The notes under the pieces are model-generated. The model saw nothing but the letters and a program-made list of their open reading frames with translations, was not told the DNA's origin and searched no databases. This document shows positions 32,625-44,285 of a DNA stretch of 64,000 nt, piece by piece. The number at the start of each line of letters is the position of its first letter. Positions within the stretch are counted from its first letter, which is position 1. Where the stretch lies: NCBI GenBank assembly GCA_946894095.1, contig OX335652.1:15089001-15153000 (forward strand). The letters run 5' to 3'. The position numbers were made by a program, and so were the translations under genes. Origin of the DNA: Incurvaria masculella. Lineage: Eukaryota; Arthropoda; Insecta; Lepidoptera; Incurvariidae.

Positions 32625-35142
32625 TTGCCATACGTTTTTTAAATCTATGAATACACTTCTGTGCGGACATCCGCCAAAGCTTGCAGTGGCCTAAGATATA
32701 TTTATTTAGTGTTTTGGTTGTTTATTTTATGTATTTTAAAGAATGGCAATTAGTCATCTCCGGAAAACAGTAATACTTAAAAATTAAATGTTTTAATATG
32801 TAGATAATTTATAATTATCCATATTATTTAAATACCTACTATTCAACCTTAAAATAATACGAGAAGGTAATGCTGTATCAATAAAAAAAATTAAAGTAAA
32901 TGTATCTATATTATTTAAAATTTACTAAAACTCTACTCTCACTTCAAGTAAATGAATGGCGTTAAATTATCCAATACGTACATCTAGTAATTTATTATCC
33001 TAAACCCGCCCGAGAAATTTATAATGACGGTTTTGCTCTATAATTTCGAGCCGTGTAGTTTATAATTTACTTTAATTCACTTTGTTTTGAAACAGATTCA
33101 GTTTACATCAAATTTTTCAACAGAAAGTTGTTAGTATTCGTGAAGGGTATATACAATAAAGGGTTCATGATAATCGAGTGTCTGCGGTGAATGCTAAATT
33201 CAAAATCTCTCTGTGGAAACCAACACTGGCGGATGATTATACGGAGTAGGGTTATTTTTCTATAAACTTCTTTAAAAATGTATATTGAAAGATCCTTTAT
33301 CTCGTGTTTCGTAAAATTAAGGAACGTGCAGAATTTGACGAACATTAAATTCACTAATTTGAATGCCTCGTAATATATGCCTTTGTTTCAGAGTAATTCA
33401 CAACATGAAGTACGTTTATAAATGAAACTTAGATAAGTCCAATTTCTGACTGAAACCATAACTAAAGAGGGTGTGGGCGTCAAAGTAGATGGCGCCACAT
33501 TCATTCATTCTTATTTCTGCTATAGTATAGATATGCATACATAGATATATTGTTATAGTTACAAATTTTTACCGTAGTGGCGATCGGTGATCTATTTAAA
33601 GTAATTTGACAATTACAAAAATAAAAGCAATTGCTTAGACCATTTTGAGGATGTGTGCAAAAAGTTGCTATTATCAATTAGCAACTATTAAAACTATTTA
33701 AAATTAGCAACTTTTTGCACTTTGCCTCATGATGATCTCACAAATAATAACATTTTTTACAAAGTATAGTATCAGATTTAATAGATAAATGCGTAGTGTG
33801 CTCGCCAATAATAGTTAGTAACTTCCTATTTTTGGGGATTTATAGCAAAAATAAAGCCGAAGGCCTGTGGCGCCATCTGTGTTATATTAAGAAAATTAAG
33901 AAAATAAAATAAAAAACCACTTTAACACATTTTCATTTGTATATTTCTCATGTTCTTCAAAATACATAACATTTTGTAACCTATAAACCACCAATGATAT
34001 TATTTCGAATCTCAGGCCATCCCAGCATATACTAAGGCTACGAGGTGCGTTTAAAACTTGCAGCTTCAGAGTGTGTTTACGTTACATTATTATGGAGTGC
34101 AGTATACACAAGAGACCAGCCACCCTCCACCCGCCACGCCAGGGATGGTGAGATAGAGCACGTATAGTAAATTGAGTATGTGAAGCCGGTCGTAACTTTA
34201 GATTCGCTAACTTCTGTGGTCGGTTTCACCTGGAAATGTGATCAGCAATTCATGTGGCATACATAAATTCATACAGGGAGCGAAAAATATGAGAGATGGA
34301 AACGTGATGTTTTTAGCTCGTTTCCTGAAAATTTGTTGGCTAATCTATATTATTCGACGCATACGCGATTGGGTTTTAATATTTACACCGATTTTTTTTG
34401 CGTTCAATGATATATAAGCAAAAATTTCGCAGGAAAAGTTTTTTTTCTATTGGTTGTATAAAAATATGCAGAGTGCCTTTTTAAAGCGTGATCAAATTAA
34501 CAGAAGTGATGATGTATAACAAATTAAAGAATTTTTGTTTTAACACTTTTACAAAAAAAAAAAATCAACTCTCCATATTAACTTCCAAATTCATAACCTC
34601 AAAATGTACAGCGACTTGAAAATATTTGTCGAGTTTTAAAAAAATTCGTAGACCAAAGGTGGTTTGGATTGATATAATCCATCGATTCTGTTGAATTGAT
34701 CAAGCTTTAAAAATACACCTGTATATAATTAAGCTCTTAACACGAATGGATAACCAGATGTGAAAGAGTGTCAATTAATTATTTGTCAGGGGTATTTAAA
34801 AATATAAAACCTACTGGCATACACTGAATATTTCATCGCATGCCTTTAGTATCGTGAAAAAATATGATTGTTATTATAGCTACTTCATCCGTCTTATACC
34901 TATCTATAAAACATATTAATGACAGCCGTGCTTTTGTTTTGAAAATGGAATAAAATATCCCTCCCTTCCCGCAACCCCCGCCCGTACCCTCCTCCGCCCC
35001 GCGCCGCCGCCGCCATGTCAACAAATCCAACCGTTTTGTATTCGACCACCCGTATCTGTTATACATTTCCATGTTTATTACCTCTGAGCAATGTTTGGAC
35101 CGAGGAGCGTTGGCGTGTTAGGAATATCCTAGATGTGTACCG
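32625..35142. other. Long non-coding stretch
   Basis: AT-rich, with no gene and no clear member of the repeat families. It holds a perfect 16-bp inverted repeat at 33655-33720 and a C-rich tract at 34960-35015 (CCCTCCTCCGCCCCGCGCCG). Confidence 0.5.
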
Positions 35143-35372
35143 TTTTTAGGGTTCCGTACCCAAAGGGTGAAAACAGAACCCTATTACTACAGCCTCCGCT
35201 GTCCGTCCGTCCGTCCGTCTGTCACAGGGCTGTATCTCATGACCATTAATAGGTAGGCAGCTGAAATTTTCACAGAGTGTGTATTTATTTTGCCGCTATA
35301 ACAACAAATAGATAAAATAAAATGATAATAATAATTAAAGGGGGCTCCCATACAAAAAACGTGATTTTTTTG
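35143..35372 (-). mobile_element. MINE-like element, copy 7 (3' half, head missing)
   Basis: The tail hairpin, CCGT tract (35199-35220) and mid-block are present. It stops at AAAAAACGTGATTTTTTT before the head palindrome, where an inverted half copy begins. Confidence 0.93.
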
Positions 35373-35380
35373 TTTTTTTT

Positions 35381-35543
35381 CGGTTACTGAGATACAGCCC
35401 TGTGACAGACGGACAGACGGACGGACGGACGGACGGACGGACGGACGGACGGACGGACGGACGGACGGACGGACGGACGGACGGACAGCGGAGGCTTAGT
35501 AATAGGGTTCCGTTTTCACCCTTTGGGTACGGAACCCTAAAAA
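35381..35543 (+). mobile_element. MINE-like element, copy 8 (3' half, head missing, longest ACGG tract)
   Basis: It starts within the mid-block at CGGTTACTGAGATACAGCCC, continues through about 20 ACGG units (35406-35486) and ends with an intact tail hairpin. Confidence 0.95.
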
Positions 35544-36529
35544 CAATCTGTCAAAAAAGGCTGATTACCGGGGAATTTATATGTCACGGTAATACTGTCA
35601 CAGACGTGATTAAGCAAATTCTTGGATCATAGTCTCTATTTCTCCTTTGTTAAAATATCAATTTCAATATTATAAATAATATATAGTTATCTTGCAAGAA
35701 AGGGAGTGACCCATCATAGAATTAAAAAAAAAGATTGATAATTAATTGATAGATAGTTCAACGATTTTTTTACCATTTGTTTAATCATTTTACGCAATAA
35801 TATTTTAACATAATTTCGCCAGGGGAATGTGAGAGCCTCAGTAAATACTGAAAGGGAATTTTACAGGGCATTTTTCTATAACTAATTGTCATTAAGTTAA
35901 TTGTGTTTTTTTAATAAGTAGCTAAAAACTTTCAAATGATTATGGAACATGCGGCAGCTAAGTACTTTGTATATCTGTGGCAGGGCCGTAACCACGTACG
36001 AAATCCGTCGGTCCCACATGGACTCGTAGCTCATGAGTTGGTCCCGAATTTTCCGCTTCACAGGACACTTTGTTGCTTATAGGCCAAGGGTTAACAGAAC
36101 ACTGCCAACATATACATACATGGCACCACGGAGGTGAAGAAATTACAGGAGAACGGATGGAACTAAAAAAGTGTCGACACCTCAATTGTGCCGCCGGAGG
36201 AATTTGGCCTTTGTTTCGGCATATATTCTTTGGTTTCGGCTCTCGTTTAATACATCGTTACGAATGAAGAATGACGTAACGACCATCTGGTTTATTGAGA
36301 AATAATTCTTATCGTTATCAGTTTACCTACAATTGGATTTTTCTCCGTTTTCATCACTGCGCTACAAATGTGTACGGCGATATAATGTTGTAAGTCACGT
36401 GGCGTCATTTTTTGCGCTCTTGTTGTATGGAAGTTATTTCTCCATACATTCTTCACCTCCATGCTTGGCACACCAAAAGGCAAATGTGCTTAATTTCAAG
36501 CAATTGTACCTACAATTTCACGTGGAACC
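35544..36529. other. Non-coding stretch
   Basis: Opposite-strand frames at 35958-36267 and 36292-36614 have no recognised family. No repeat noted. Confidence 0.4.
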
Positions 36530-36652
36530 CAAAACACGGCCAGCCCCAACCGTCGAAAAACGGTCACCCATCCAGAACTTGACCGTCCGCAGAGTTGCTT
36601 CAATTCTATTTTAACATCGAAGCGTCGCGCTACTGCCCTACCGCGGCTGACA
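36530..36652 (-). mobile_element. SINE-A head fragment, 5S-head type
   Basis: The minus strand reads CAGCCGCGGTAG, then GAAGCAACTCTG and GGATGGGTGACC and GGCTGGCC, which is the 5S-like head without its body. Confidence 0.7.
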
Positions 36653-37008
36653 TTACGTACATTTATAGATTGCAGTATTTATTTATTCAATATTTTTCAC
36701 CTGCTCACAGTAGGGTGTATTTTAAGGCGCTCCCGATTGTGGAATATCGATCAAGCCTACTTGAGATGCATGCAGACCGCCGCGCCCTCCCCCGCCCCGC
36801 CTCTGAGCCCCACATCGGTCAAACAAATAGGGGTTGAACAAAATCAGAGATATTATGGTACGCCTTTACACATATTTTTGTATGGTTGCGGCCTTACACA
36901 GACAGAAATCAAGTGCGATGTAGCGAGAACTCAGTTGCCAACGTTTATCCACGCTGGGCAAAAGCCTTATGGTGCGGGGATTTGCGAAGGGTGCTGACCT
37001 CAGTTAAA
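36653..37008. other. Non-coding stretch
   Basis: A C-rich patch lies at 36778-36815. Open frames here are not recognised. Confidence 0.4.
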
Positions 37009-37137
37009 ATAACCGGCCAAGTGCGAGTCGGATTCGAACACGAAGGGTTCCGTAACTTCATACAAGATTTAACACAAAACAATCACGTTTATTGAACGGG
37101 CACGATGCGTCGGCAACTATTGGGTACAGAACCCTAA
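37009..37137 (+). mobile_element. MINE-like element, copy 9 (internally deleted)
   Basis: The head AACCGGCCAAGTGCGAGTC is followed after about 90 bases by a tail remnant GGGTACAGAACCCTAAA. The mid-block and ACGG tract are gone. Confidence 0.85.
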
Positions 37138-37266
37138 ATACGTAGACCTAGAGACTTGGAGACGTGCGGTGTGGCGGGCAAAATAAAACCCAAAAACTAA
37201 TTAAATAATTTATAATTATCATTTTAGATATATTTTTTTAAGTTACTTAATAATTTCTTTAATTAG

Positions 37267-37537
37267 TTTTTAGGGTTCTGTACCCAAAGGGTGCAAACGG
37301 AACCCCATTACTAAGCCTACGCTGTCCGTCCGTCCATCTACCACAAGGCTGTATCTCATGAACTATAATAGGTAGGCATCTGAAATCTTCACAAAGTGTG
37401 AATTTGTTTTGCCGTTATAATTACAAATAGGTCATATTAAAAAATGATAAATATTAAAGGATGCGAAAAAGGTGAAATTGTGTACGTTGGTATGTAACCC
37501 TTCGTTTGCGAGTCCGACTAGCACATGGTCGGTTTTT
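37267..37537 (-). mobile_element. MINE-like element, copy 10 (complete, diverged)
   Basis: All blocks are in order on the minus strand. The tract is reduced to about three CCGT units, and the head palindrome is mutated (AGTCCGACTAGCAC). Confidence 0.88.
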
Positions 37538-38211
37538 GATAACGCCTTAAATAAAATACTGGTCACAAAGCGCTTCGCACCGGTCAGCAGATTGCGGATC
37601 GACTCGGCATATTTTGAATTAGCTTTTGGTGAGGGGTGAGTCTGTTTACTATATCCATGTACGAATTTCCCTGGAGAGCGACCGCACTAACTTTCGGGAA
37701 GTGCCTAATAATGAGGGGGTAGATAGCCGCAGGTAGTTAAACCCGAAACCGGCGTGAAAAGTTACCGACAGCCGAATATGACAGTGACGAATTTAGGGCC
37801 GCCTGTAACCTTTCAGTTAACCGAGTTTAGAAGTTCGAGATATTTTCGATGAACTTTCTCGAGGTTTGGTGGGCTTCAAAATTGAATTATTTTTAAATTA
37901 ATTATAATCTTTTACTAATCGGAAAGAAATCACACGGACGATGCAGACAGCTTTCACCGTAGGTTTTGTTAGGGATTTTACTTTAAGCTCAACTCTATCC
38001 TTGCTTCACGGTCGATTCTACATACACAGTTTGATAAGTTAAAGGCATATAATGAGTTATCTAGATGGTGTTGTTTTAAACAATTTTATTGTTTAAAGGA
38101 ATCCATAAAAATATTTTTCAATTCATTACTATTATTTATTATGTGACGACCAAACATGTTGCGAGTTCATGGAAGTAAGAATGTACGTTTTGGAGTTGTG
38201 TGCGTTGTGGC
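37538..38211. other. Mostly non-coding; one arm of the tRNA-core inverted-repeat family
   Basis: 37990-38032 contains CCTTGCTTCACGGTCGATTC followed by ACATACA, matching one arm of the 7.7-kb element. Nothing else recognised. Confidence 0.5.
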
Positions 38212-38502
38212 TTTTTAGGGTTCCGTACCCAAAGGGTGAAAACGGAACCCTATTACTAAGCCTCCGCTGTCCGTCCGTCCGTCCGTCCGTCTGTCACAGG
38301 GCTGTATCTCAGTAACCGTAACAGATAGACAGCTGAAATTTTCACAGAGTGTGTATTTAATTTGCCGCTATAACAACAAATAGGTAAGATTAAAAAATAC
38401 TTAAAATTAAGGGGCCCCCATACAAAAAACGCATTATTAATATTATTTTTTTGTACGATGGTACTTCGTGTGCGAGTCCGACTCGCACTTGGCCGGTTTT
38501 TT
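38212..38502 (-). mobile_element. MINE-like element, copy 11 (complete)
   Basis: The tail hairpin, four to five CCGT units, the mid-block and an intact head palindrome at about 38470-38489 are present. The GGGTTCCGTA block next to the head is shortened. Confidence 0.93.
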
Positions 38503-38754
38503 ACATGTTTTAAGGAAGCACACCGAATTTTACAAGCATGATCTATCTCTCTCTAGCTCATAGAGTTTTCAAGCTGAAACAGCAACCAGTCTACATTTTT
38601 GTCAATGATTGCCGAGTGGGAAGAAACACGTTATGTTCGCTTTTCTGTGTGGATTTTACCGATTCTGATATTTTACTATTTCTCTCTTGCCCTAAAGACT
38701 CTTCGAATGTTATCAATTAATATTTGTCTTTCAGATCAATTTAAACTTGCTTTG

Positions 38755-38812
38755 AGGGTAAGGACCTGCCATGGCACCTAATTTTCATATGTGGGCCGTA
38801 AAAGTAATTAAT
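38755..38812 (+). mobile_element. SINE-A 3' fragment
   Basis: AAGGACCTGCCATGGCACCTA and CATATGTGGGC match the SINE-A segment just before its 3' end. Confidence 0.45.
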
Positions 38813-39164
38813 GTCCTGTTCCTCACAAAAAACTATCTATATATTCGAGTACTTCCGTAAATTGCAAATGGCGGACAATTATAACTTGACAACCAACACA
38901 CATCGCTTTGATGCACTTTGGGGTTCTCCACTGATTAGGTTAGGGAAGTGATTGCTAATATTTGATCAGTTGTAATTCGAAGTTGATCAACGTTGGGCGA
39001 TGTGTTGGCACATCTAACATGTAGGATCATTAGGGTTCTTGTTACCAACGGATAACTGTAAAAAGTAGCTACTTGAGTATACGATTCATTTAACAGTATA
39101 CTAATGAAATTGAAACTTTTAACTTAATGTTGTACCGTTTATAGGGTAATTGAAAAGTGATTTT

Positions 39165-39262
39165 TTTTCTCAATGGTTGGAAACGGTCACCGCGCTTAGA
39201 ATTGCTTCGCCAAGCTTATTGAACCGTAATGCGTCGTGCCACTGAGCTACCAAGACTGGCGA
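39165..39262 (-). mobile_element. SINE-A head fragment, 5S-head type
   Basis: The minus strand reads AGTCTTGGTAGCTCAGTGGC, then AAGCTTGGCGAAGCAATTCT and GGTGACCGTTT. The 5S-like core is shortened by a deletion. Confidence 0.6.
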
Positions 39263-39969
39263 ACAACAAGTTAGTACAATTGTATAAAACGAAGAATGAT
39301 TTCTTTCACCTGCATACTTTTGCAAGTTAAATACGACAAATCCGAGTGCAGTGTACTCTGTGGATTACGAATAAACAATGAAAATGTATTAGAAAGAAAC
39401 TTAGTGTGGAAAATATTTAAAAACCACTATGTAATAACACTTTTATTGTTTTATATGACATCACTGAATCTACATTCGTGTGTGAAACATCAAAACAATA
39501 AACATGACTCAAACAAATATTTTTTAAAAAGGGTTGAATAATTTGGTTGGTTGAATGTTTGGATTTGTGGTGAGGTTGTTAAATTGTAAATCTAGTTAAA
39601 GTCTAAGCATGTACCGACCGGGAGAACTAAGACATCTAGACTAGTACACTACATACATTGATGAAATAATTACGAGCGCCATTTGTATTCAGTGCACATC
39701 TCGAGTGGCGGTCAGCACAAAGGAGGGTCGGCGAATACCTTCGCATACGCGATAATCGGACCGCAATTCAGAACTATAATTAACGTATTTTCATGAATGG
39801 TTCACAGACAGACGGACGGATGGACAGACTTCCACCGGGCAATTAATAGGCTCTAGTTGTTACGTGACGCGCGGCTCTCAGTGACGTGTGTGGTTGCCGA
39901 TCGAACTCTCGCTGGCTGGCTCGCTGCGCAGAATGCTAGTCCATCATTCTTATTCATTAAAATAATTAG
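39263..39969. other. Non-coding stretch
   Basis: An AT-rich + frame at 39296-39541 has no recognised family. No repeat noted. Confidence 0.4.
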
Positions 39970-40196
39970 TCAGCCTCGGTAGCCATTCAATAAATGAGGT
40001 GAAGCAACTCTGAGCGCAGTTGGGCTATAATTAGAGATCCGAGATCGTTTCAACCGTGGAGGCGGTGGTTTAGATTCCACGTAAATATATCGTATGGTTT
40101 ATCCCGCCCAGGTTTGTAGCATCGCATTGAATGAACGATGGTCGAAGCAGCAAGGAAATTGTTTGTGTTTTCGCTCCAGTTAAAAATCCCGCAGAT
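39970..40196 (+). mobile_element. SINE-A, 5S-head type, diverged, 3'-truncated
   Basis: It starts GTCAGCCTCGGTAGCC, keeps AAGCAACTCTGAGCGCAG and the body CGATGGTCGAAGCAGC, and ends before the conserved 3' block. Confidence 0.75.
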
Positions 40197-41065
40197 TTAA
40201 GAAGGTGCTCACCAGGGACAGAAGTCCTTATAGGCCGAGTAGGGCCGGACCAATGGCTACAAAATTTGGAGTACTCTTAGGTACATCGACAACTCTATTG
40301 TAAACTGGCCGCGTGAACCATTTTTCGCTTGGTCGAACATTTCCGAATCATTTTACTTGGAAGACCATCCTACTGCGGCTGACAATTCTGCATAGACCTA
40401 AGGCAGCCAAGGCATCAAATCCTCCGCTGATCAATCCAAAATGAAAAGATCCCGATTCGCCGCAGCTGTGCCGTACTTTTCGCGGCTAGGTTTAATTAGA
40501 AGAGTCCCATGCATGACGGAATCCGAACAGCTTGTAATAACCTTTACGGCATTGTTTTATAACGAACGATTCGTGTATTTTGTCGTCCGTGTCGATATGC
40601 ACTTCATAAGCTGCACTTTTATCGCTTTTCCAAAGCGGCGTGTCGCTTGCAAAATGTCGAATCGGTGAGCACAATGGAAAAAAACTATCGGGCATTATTA
40701 TTGAAATGCAATTTCATCGTTTACATCCTATTATTTGATTAATTGCCTTTGTGCTGCCGGCAGCAAGCGTTTTATATACGCCAATTGGTTTTGTACACCT
40801 CAAACCGATATTATACGCATTGAAATTCTTACGTATTGTTTGAGCTATGTGGGTTTCTGCACTAAAATAAATAAATTCTACTATGTAAGGACGGAACCAA
40901 AACTATCGTGAAGTCATGACTATTTGAATAATGCAGTCTTTTAGTTGGCACTCTCAAATCATTTTTTTTCATCTTACTCAACCTGTCGTGGACCTGTATT
41001 AATGAACATAGGAATAAGCGTATTTGTAGATGTTTTATGTGATATAGTGCATCTTATTGACACTA
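40197..41065. other. Stretch with an unassigned pair of open frames
   Basis: Open frames at 40441-40668 (+) and 40695-40492 (-) overlap in a less AT-rich patch. I recognise neither product. The rest is AT-rich non-coding. Confidence 0.3.
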
Positions 41066-41067
41066 TG

Positions 41068-41200
41068 TTACCGTTATCTCAATAGTTTGGGGTTATACGA
41101 CATCTTTATTGAAACAAAACATTTTGAAAGTAATAAAAAAATCTGGACATTCGTCTACCTAACCTTTTCCTTCAACCGCAGGTTGATTTTACGACCTTAG
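41068..41200 (-). mobile_element. SINE-B copy, diverged
   Basis: TTACCGTTATCTCAATAGTTTG at the left, GACATTCGTCTA in the middle and CCGCAGGTTGATTTTACGACC at the right keep the SINE-B order on the minus strand. Confidence 0.55.
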
Positions 41201-41436
41201 TAATTTAAAAAATCTCTATTTTATTAATGTTTCTTTTATTATGCTAGGTCAAATTTTCGAATTTTCGAATTTCAAAGTACAAAATTTCTCATAAGGGAAA
41301 TTTAAATTCTTACCCTCTTTGTTTAAGAAAGTTTTGTATATTTATGTAATGGAATCATTCAAATTACATAACCAGAGCGCATGAAGTTTCATTACGTAAA
41401 AACGGACCAATCGAAATGTATTAAGTCATCTAAACT

Positions 41437-41537
41437 TTTTTTATGACTGGACATGGATGGCTAATACCACACCTTCTGTCATGGTATTAGCCCAACACAC
41501 CACATGGGAACTAGGTGCCATGCCAGGACCTTCCTCA
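41437..41537 (-). mobile_element. SINE-A 3' fragment
   Basis: A T-run is followed by the same sequence as 3417-3508, nearly identical, ending near GCCAGGACCTTCCT. It is 5'-truncated at the same place as that copy. Confidence 0.85.
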
Positions 41538-41581
41538 AATATTCAAAAACAACTAATGTGTTGTAGGCCTTGTATTAACCT

Positions 41582-42264
41582 GTAAAACTGGTCAATTGCG
41601 AGTCGGACTCGAAGGGTTCCGTGCCGTACAAGATTTAACTTAAAAAAATCACGTTTTTTATGTGGGGCCCCCCTTTAATTTATATTACTATTTCATTTTA
41701 CCTATTTGTTGTCAGCCTCGGTGGCCCAGTGGCGCGACACTTCGGCGATCGCTCTCCGAAGTTAAGCAACGCTGGGTCCGGTCTGGTCTTGGATGGGTGA
41801 CCATTCGACCGTTGAGAGAGGCTGGCCGTGGTTCGGATTCTACGTTAAGCTGTAGGTCCCCTTCCTTACTTACTAGGTGGTAGGGTTTATCCCGCCCGGG
41901 TTGGTACCACCGCATTGGATGAACGATGGTCGAAGCGGCAATGAAAATTGTCCGTGTTTTCCATCCAGTTCAATGTAGCCGTGCAATATAAGGAAGGTCC
42001 TGGCATGGCACCTAGTTCCCATGTGGTGTGTTGGGCTAATACCATGACAGAACTTGTGGTATTAGCCATCCATGTCCAGTCACATAAAAAAAAAAAAAAC
42101 AACGGCAAAATAAATACGCACTCTTTGAAAATTTCGTTGCCTACCTATTACGGTTTATGAGATACAGCCCTGTGACACGGACGGACGGACGGACGAACGG
42201 TCGGACGAACATTGGAGACTTAGCATCAGGGTTCCGTTTTCACCCTTTGGATACGGAACCCTAA
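41582..42264 (+). mobile_element. MINE-like element, copy 12, split by a SINE-A
   Basis: The head (GCGAGTCGGACTCG) and ACCTATTTGTTG are at 41582-41712. The mid-block resumes at ACGGCAAAATAAATACGCAC (about 42102) and runs to the tail hairpin. A complete SINE-A lies between. Confidence 0.92.
41713..42099 (+). mobile_element. SINE-A, full-length 5S-head type, nested in a MINE-like element
   Basis: The head 41713-41825 includes 41756-41802, which is 5S-rRNA-like and the same length as the 5S internal control region from CCGAAG to GGGTGACC. The shared body follows (CCCGCCCGGGTTGG, GAAGCGGCAATGAAAATTG). The 3' end ATGTCCAGTCACAT then enters a poly(A) of about 14. It is almost identical to 59251-59629, so it inserted recently. 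SINEs of this kind are transcribed by RNA polymerase III and copied by a LINE partner. No such LINE is intact here. Confidence 0.9.
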
Positions 42265-43785
42265 TACCTCTACCTCGCGAAACGCACATGAAAGCGCCGT
42301 AAAATTCCTCAAGCACTGCAGCGGCGGAGGGACGCGGGGAGACGGCGGCGTGGGCGGGTGACTGGTGCAGGCGGTACGGGGCGAGACAGGATCGTAAGTG
42401 GATCATGCGGTCTATTCTTTTCTGGAGTTCGTGTCGTTGGCTCTGTGGAACCGAACATTGCATCTGAAAGGAGCACGATCTTTAGCGAAACCATAGACTT
42501 AGGATGTAAAGACACAGGCTGAGATAAATAGTCGCAATTGGAACTAAGACCGACCGAAGGTAATGCTTACTAGTGTGTTAACGACATTTCTTCCAAACAA
42601 ATTGTGTCAATATGATGAAAACAACTTTTCGTTAGTTTTAGTTCCAGTTACGACTATTTATTTCAGTCATAGGGTCAATTTACGGGTGAAACCCAAAATT
42701 ATTTCATAAAAAATTTTTTAAAGAAATTATGAGGAAAAATTTATATATTTGATTCAGTGGGTCACCTCTTATTGACCAGAAAAAAGTTTATATTATGTTT
42801 ACACGACCGTTCACAACACAATCTAGAAATGCAAAAGTTAAATTTCAGAACATGCTATCTTTGAGAAAAACTTAAAAATGAATAGATATTTTGCGAAAAT
42901 GAATTTCACATGTAATGAACCGTATCACTGATTCTCAGTTTACATAACACACTCTGAATTATCCTATAGAATCATGTTCTAGTATAATGTGTGTAAAAAA
43001 GTTTGACAAAAGGCGATTTCTTATGACGTAATTTTTAACCAGAAAAGATATATGTTGTCCTAAATGTTTCAGATTAAAAGCGATATATACATTTATAATT
43101 ACTGTGTGTATTAAAATTGAAGAAACATGTATTATTTTATTACGGTTCTGATTCTGATCAAGAATAGTCAGTTTTTTTTTATTTCATTAAAATGCTTCTA
43201 AGCTTAGTTGTCGCATTTAATCTCAAAATAACAAATTATTTTAACATAGCACAAATATCCTGATGAGGTTTTTATTGAATTTGTGTCTTGCCAGATGAAT
43301 AATCAAAGTATCTATGAATTATTTTAGTAATTCTGCTGGCATTAAAATAAATCCAATTTTTTGTTTTAAATGTCAACTTCCTTTTTGCCTGATGTCTGCT
43401 CGACTTCAGATTCCAAGGGATTCACTTTATTGCATTCTGTTCAAATAGACGGGTCACCAGGGACAGAGATAATTAGAGATCGCCAGTGTCCGCACATTTT
43501 CTTTCCAGACTTTTCATTGCAAAATGCAACGAACATTTCGTGAAGCTTTAAACAGAATGTAATTAGCTTTAAGCAAATAATGTGGAAGGTAATATTGATT
43601 AAAATGTATCAACACAAATAATAAACTTCTTATTGGTACGAATAAATATGTTGTTTACCGACGGATGATAATTTTCAATCTTCTGGCAGGAAACAAACGG
43701 CTTTGGAGGCAGTATATAAGTGTTATTATTAATCTGTATTTCTAATGTATACTAATCTTTACACAAATAAAATTATTGTGTGCAT
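42265..43785. other. Long non-coding stretch
   Basis: 42305-42365 is GC-rich (GGCGGCGGAGGGACGCGGGG). The rest is AT-rich with no gene or repeat family recognised. Confidence 0.5.
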
Positions 43786-43965
43786 GTGTTTATCACCTAA
43801 CTCCTCCTGAACGGCAGGACCGATTTTATTGAAAAAAATGTGTTTGTTTTGGGTTTAGATTTATTGTTAGGGATTCGAATAGATAGATTAGAATCTTTGA
43901 TGGTTTAGATTTTCAATTCGACAGGTAGGTGGCGCTGTATCATTATATACATTCATATCTACACC
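43786..43965 (+). mobile_element. Possible Helitron-derived fragment
   Basis: CACCTAACTCCTCCTGAACGG then GGACCGATTTTATTG and a GGTAGGTGGCGCTGT end resemble a block common in lepidopteran Helitron-like repeats. This is from memory. No terminus is seen. Confidence 0.35.
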
Positions 43966-43971
43966 CTAACT

Positions 43972-44285
43972 CAGGGGCGAGAGTACTAGTTTTCTATTCC
44001 AGAGGTAATGGGTTCGATCCCTGTCCCGTTCGTGCACCACTTCCTTTCACTTATTGAGATTGATGAATAAATTCCGCAACGAATGCGAGTCGCGCCATGG
44101 TTCAGAATCCATGTAAAACGGGGAAAGTACCCTTCCCCTATTAGTTGATAGGCTTAAGCTTGTCCGGGTTGGTACTATCGCATTGGATAGAAGAATAAAG
44201 CGGCAATAAGAATTTGTCCGTGTTTTCCATTCTGTCAATGTAGCCATCCATGTAAAGGGCAGGATTTTTTCATTGCGTGTCACGT
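43972..44285 (+). mobile_element. SINE-A, tRNA-head type
   Basis: The B-box-like GGGTTCGATCCC (about 44010-44021) follows CTATTCCAGAGGTAAT. Then come GTGCACCACTTCC, CGAATGCGAGTCG, the body and a damaged 3' end. Confidence 0.8.

Noticed and set aside
35402..35632. 76-residue open frame with TDGR repeats
   Set aside because: It is the ACGG microsatellite of a MINE-like element, not a gene.
39800..39850. GACGGACGGATGGACAG as another MINE-like copy
   Set aside because: No head, mid-block or tail hairpin is nearby. A short GACGG run alone is not enough.
41756..41802. Possible functional 5S rRNA gene
   Set aside because: Only the internal control region is close to 5S. The 5' and 3' thirds are diverged and a SINE body follows.
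41887..42108. Recurring protein-like string containing ELGAMPGPSLY and LNWMENTDNF on the antisense of several loci (also 59425-59652, 21359-21598, 45967-46209, 55841-56026)
   Set aside because: Every instance is the antisense translation of the SINE-A body. Older copies carry indels that break the frame, so it is shared DNA ancestry and not a protein family.
43972..44060. Possible tRNA gene from the B-box-like GGGTTCGATCCC
   Set aside because: It continues into the SINE-A body, so it is a SINE head.
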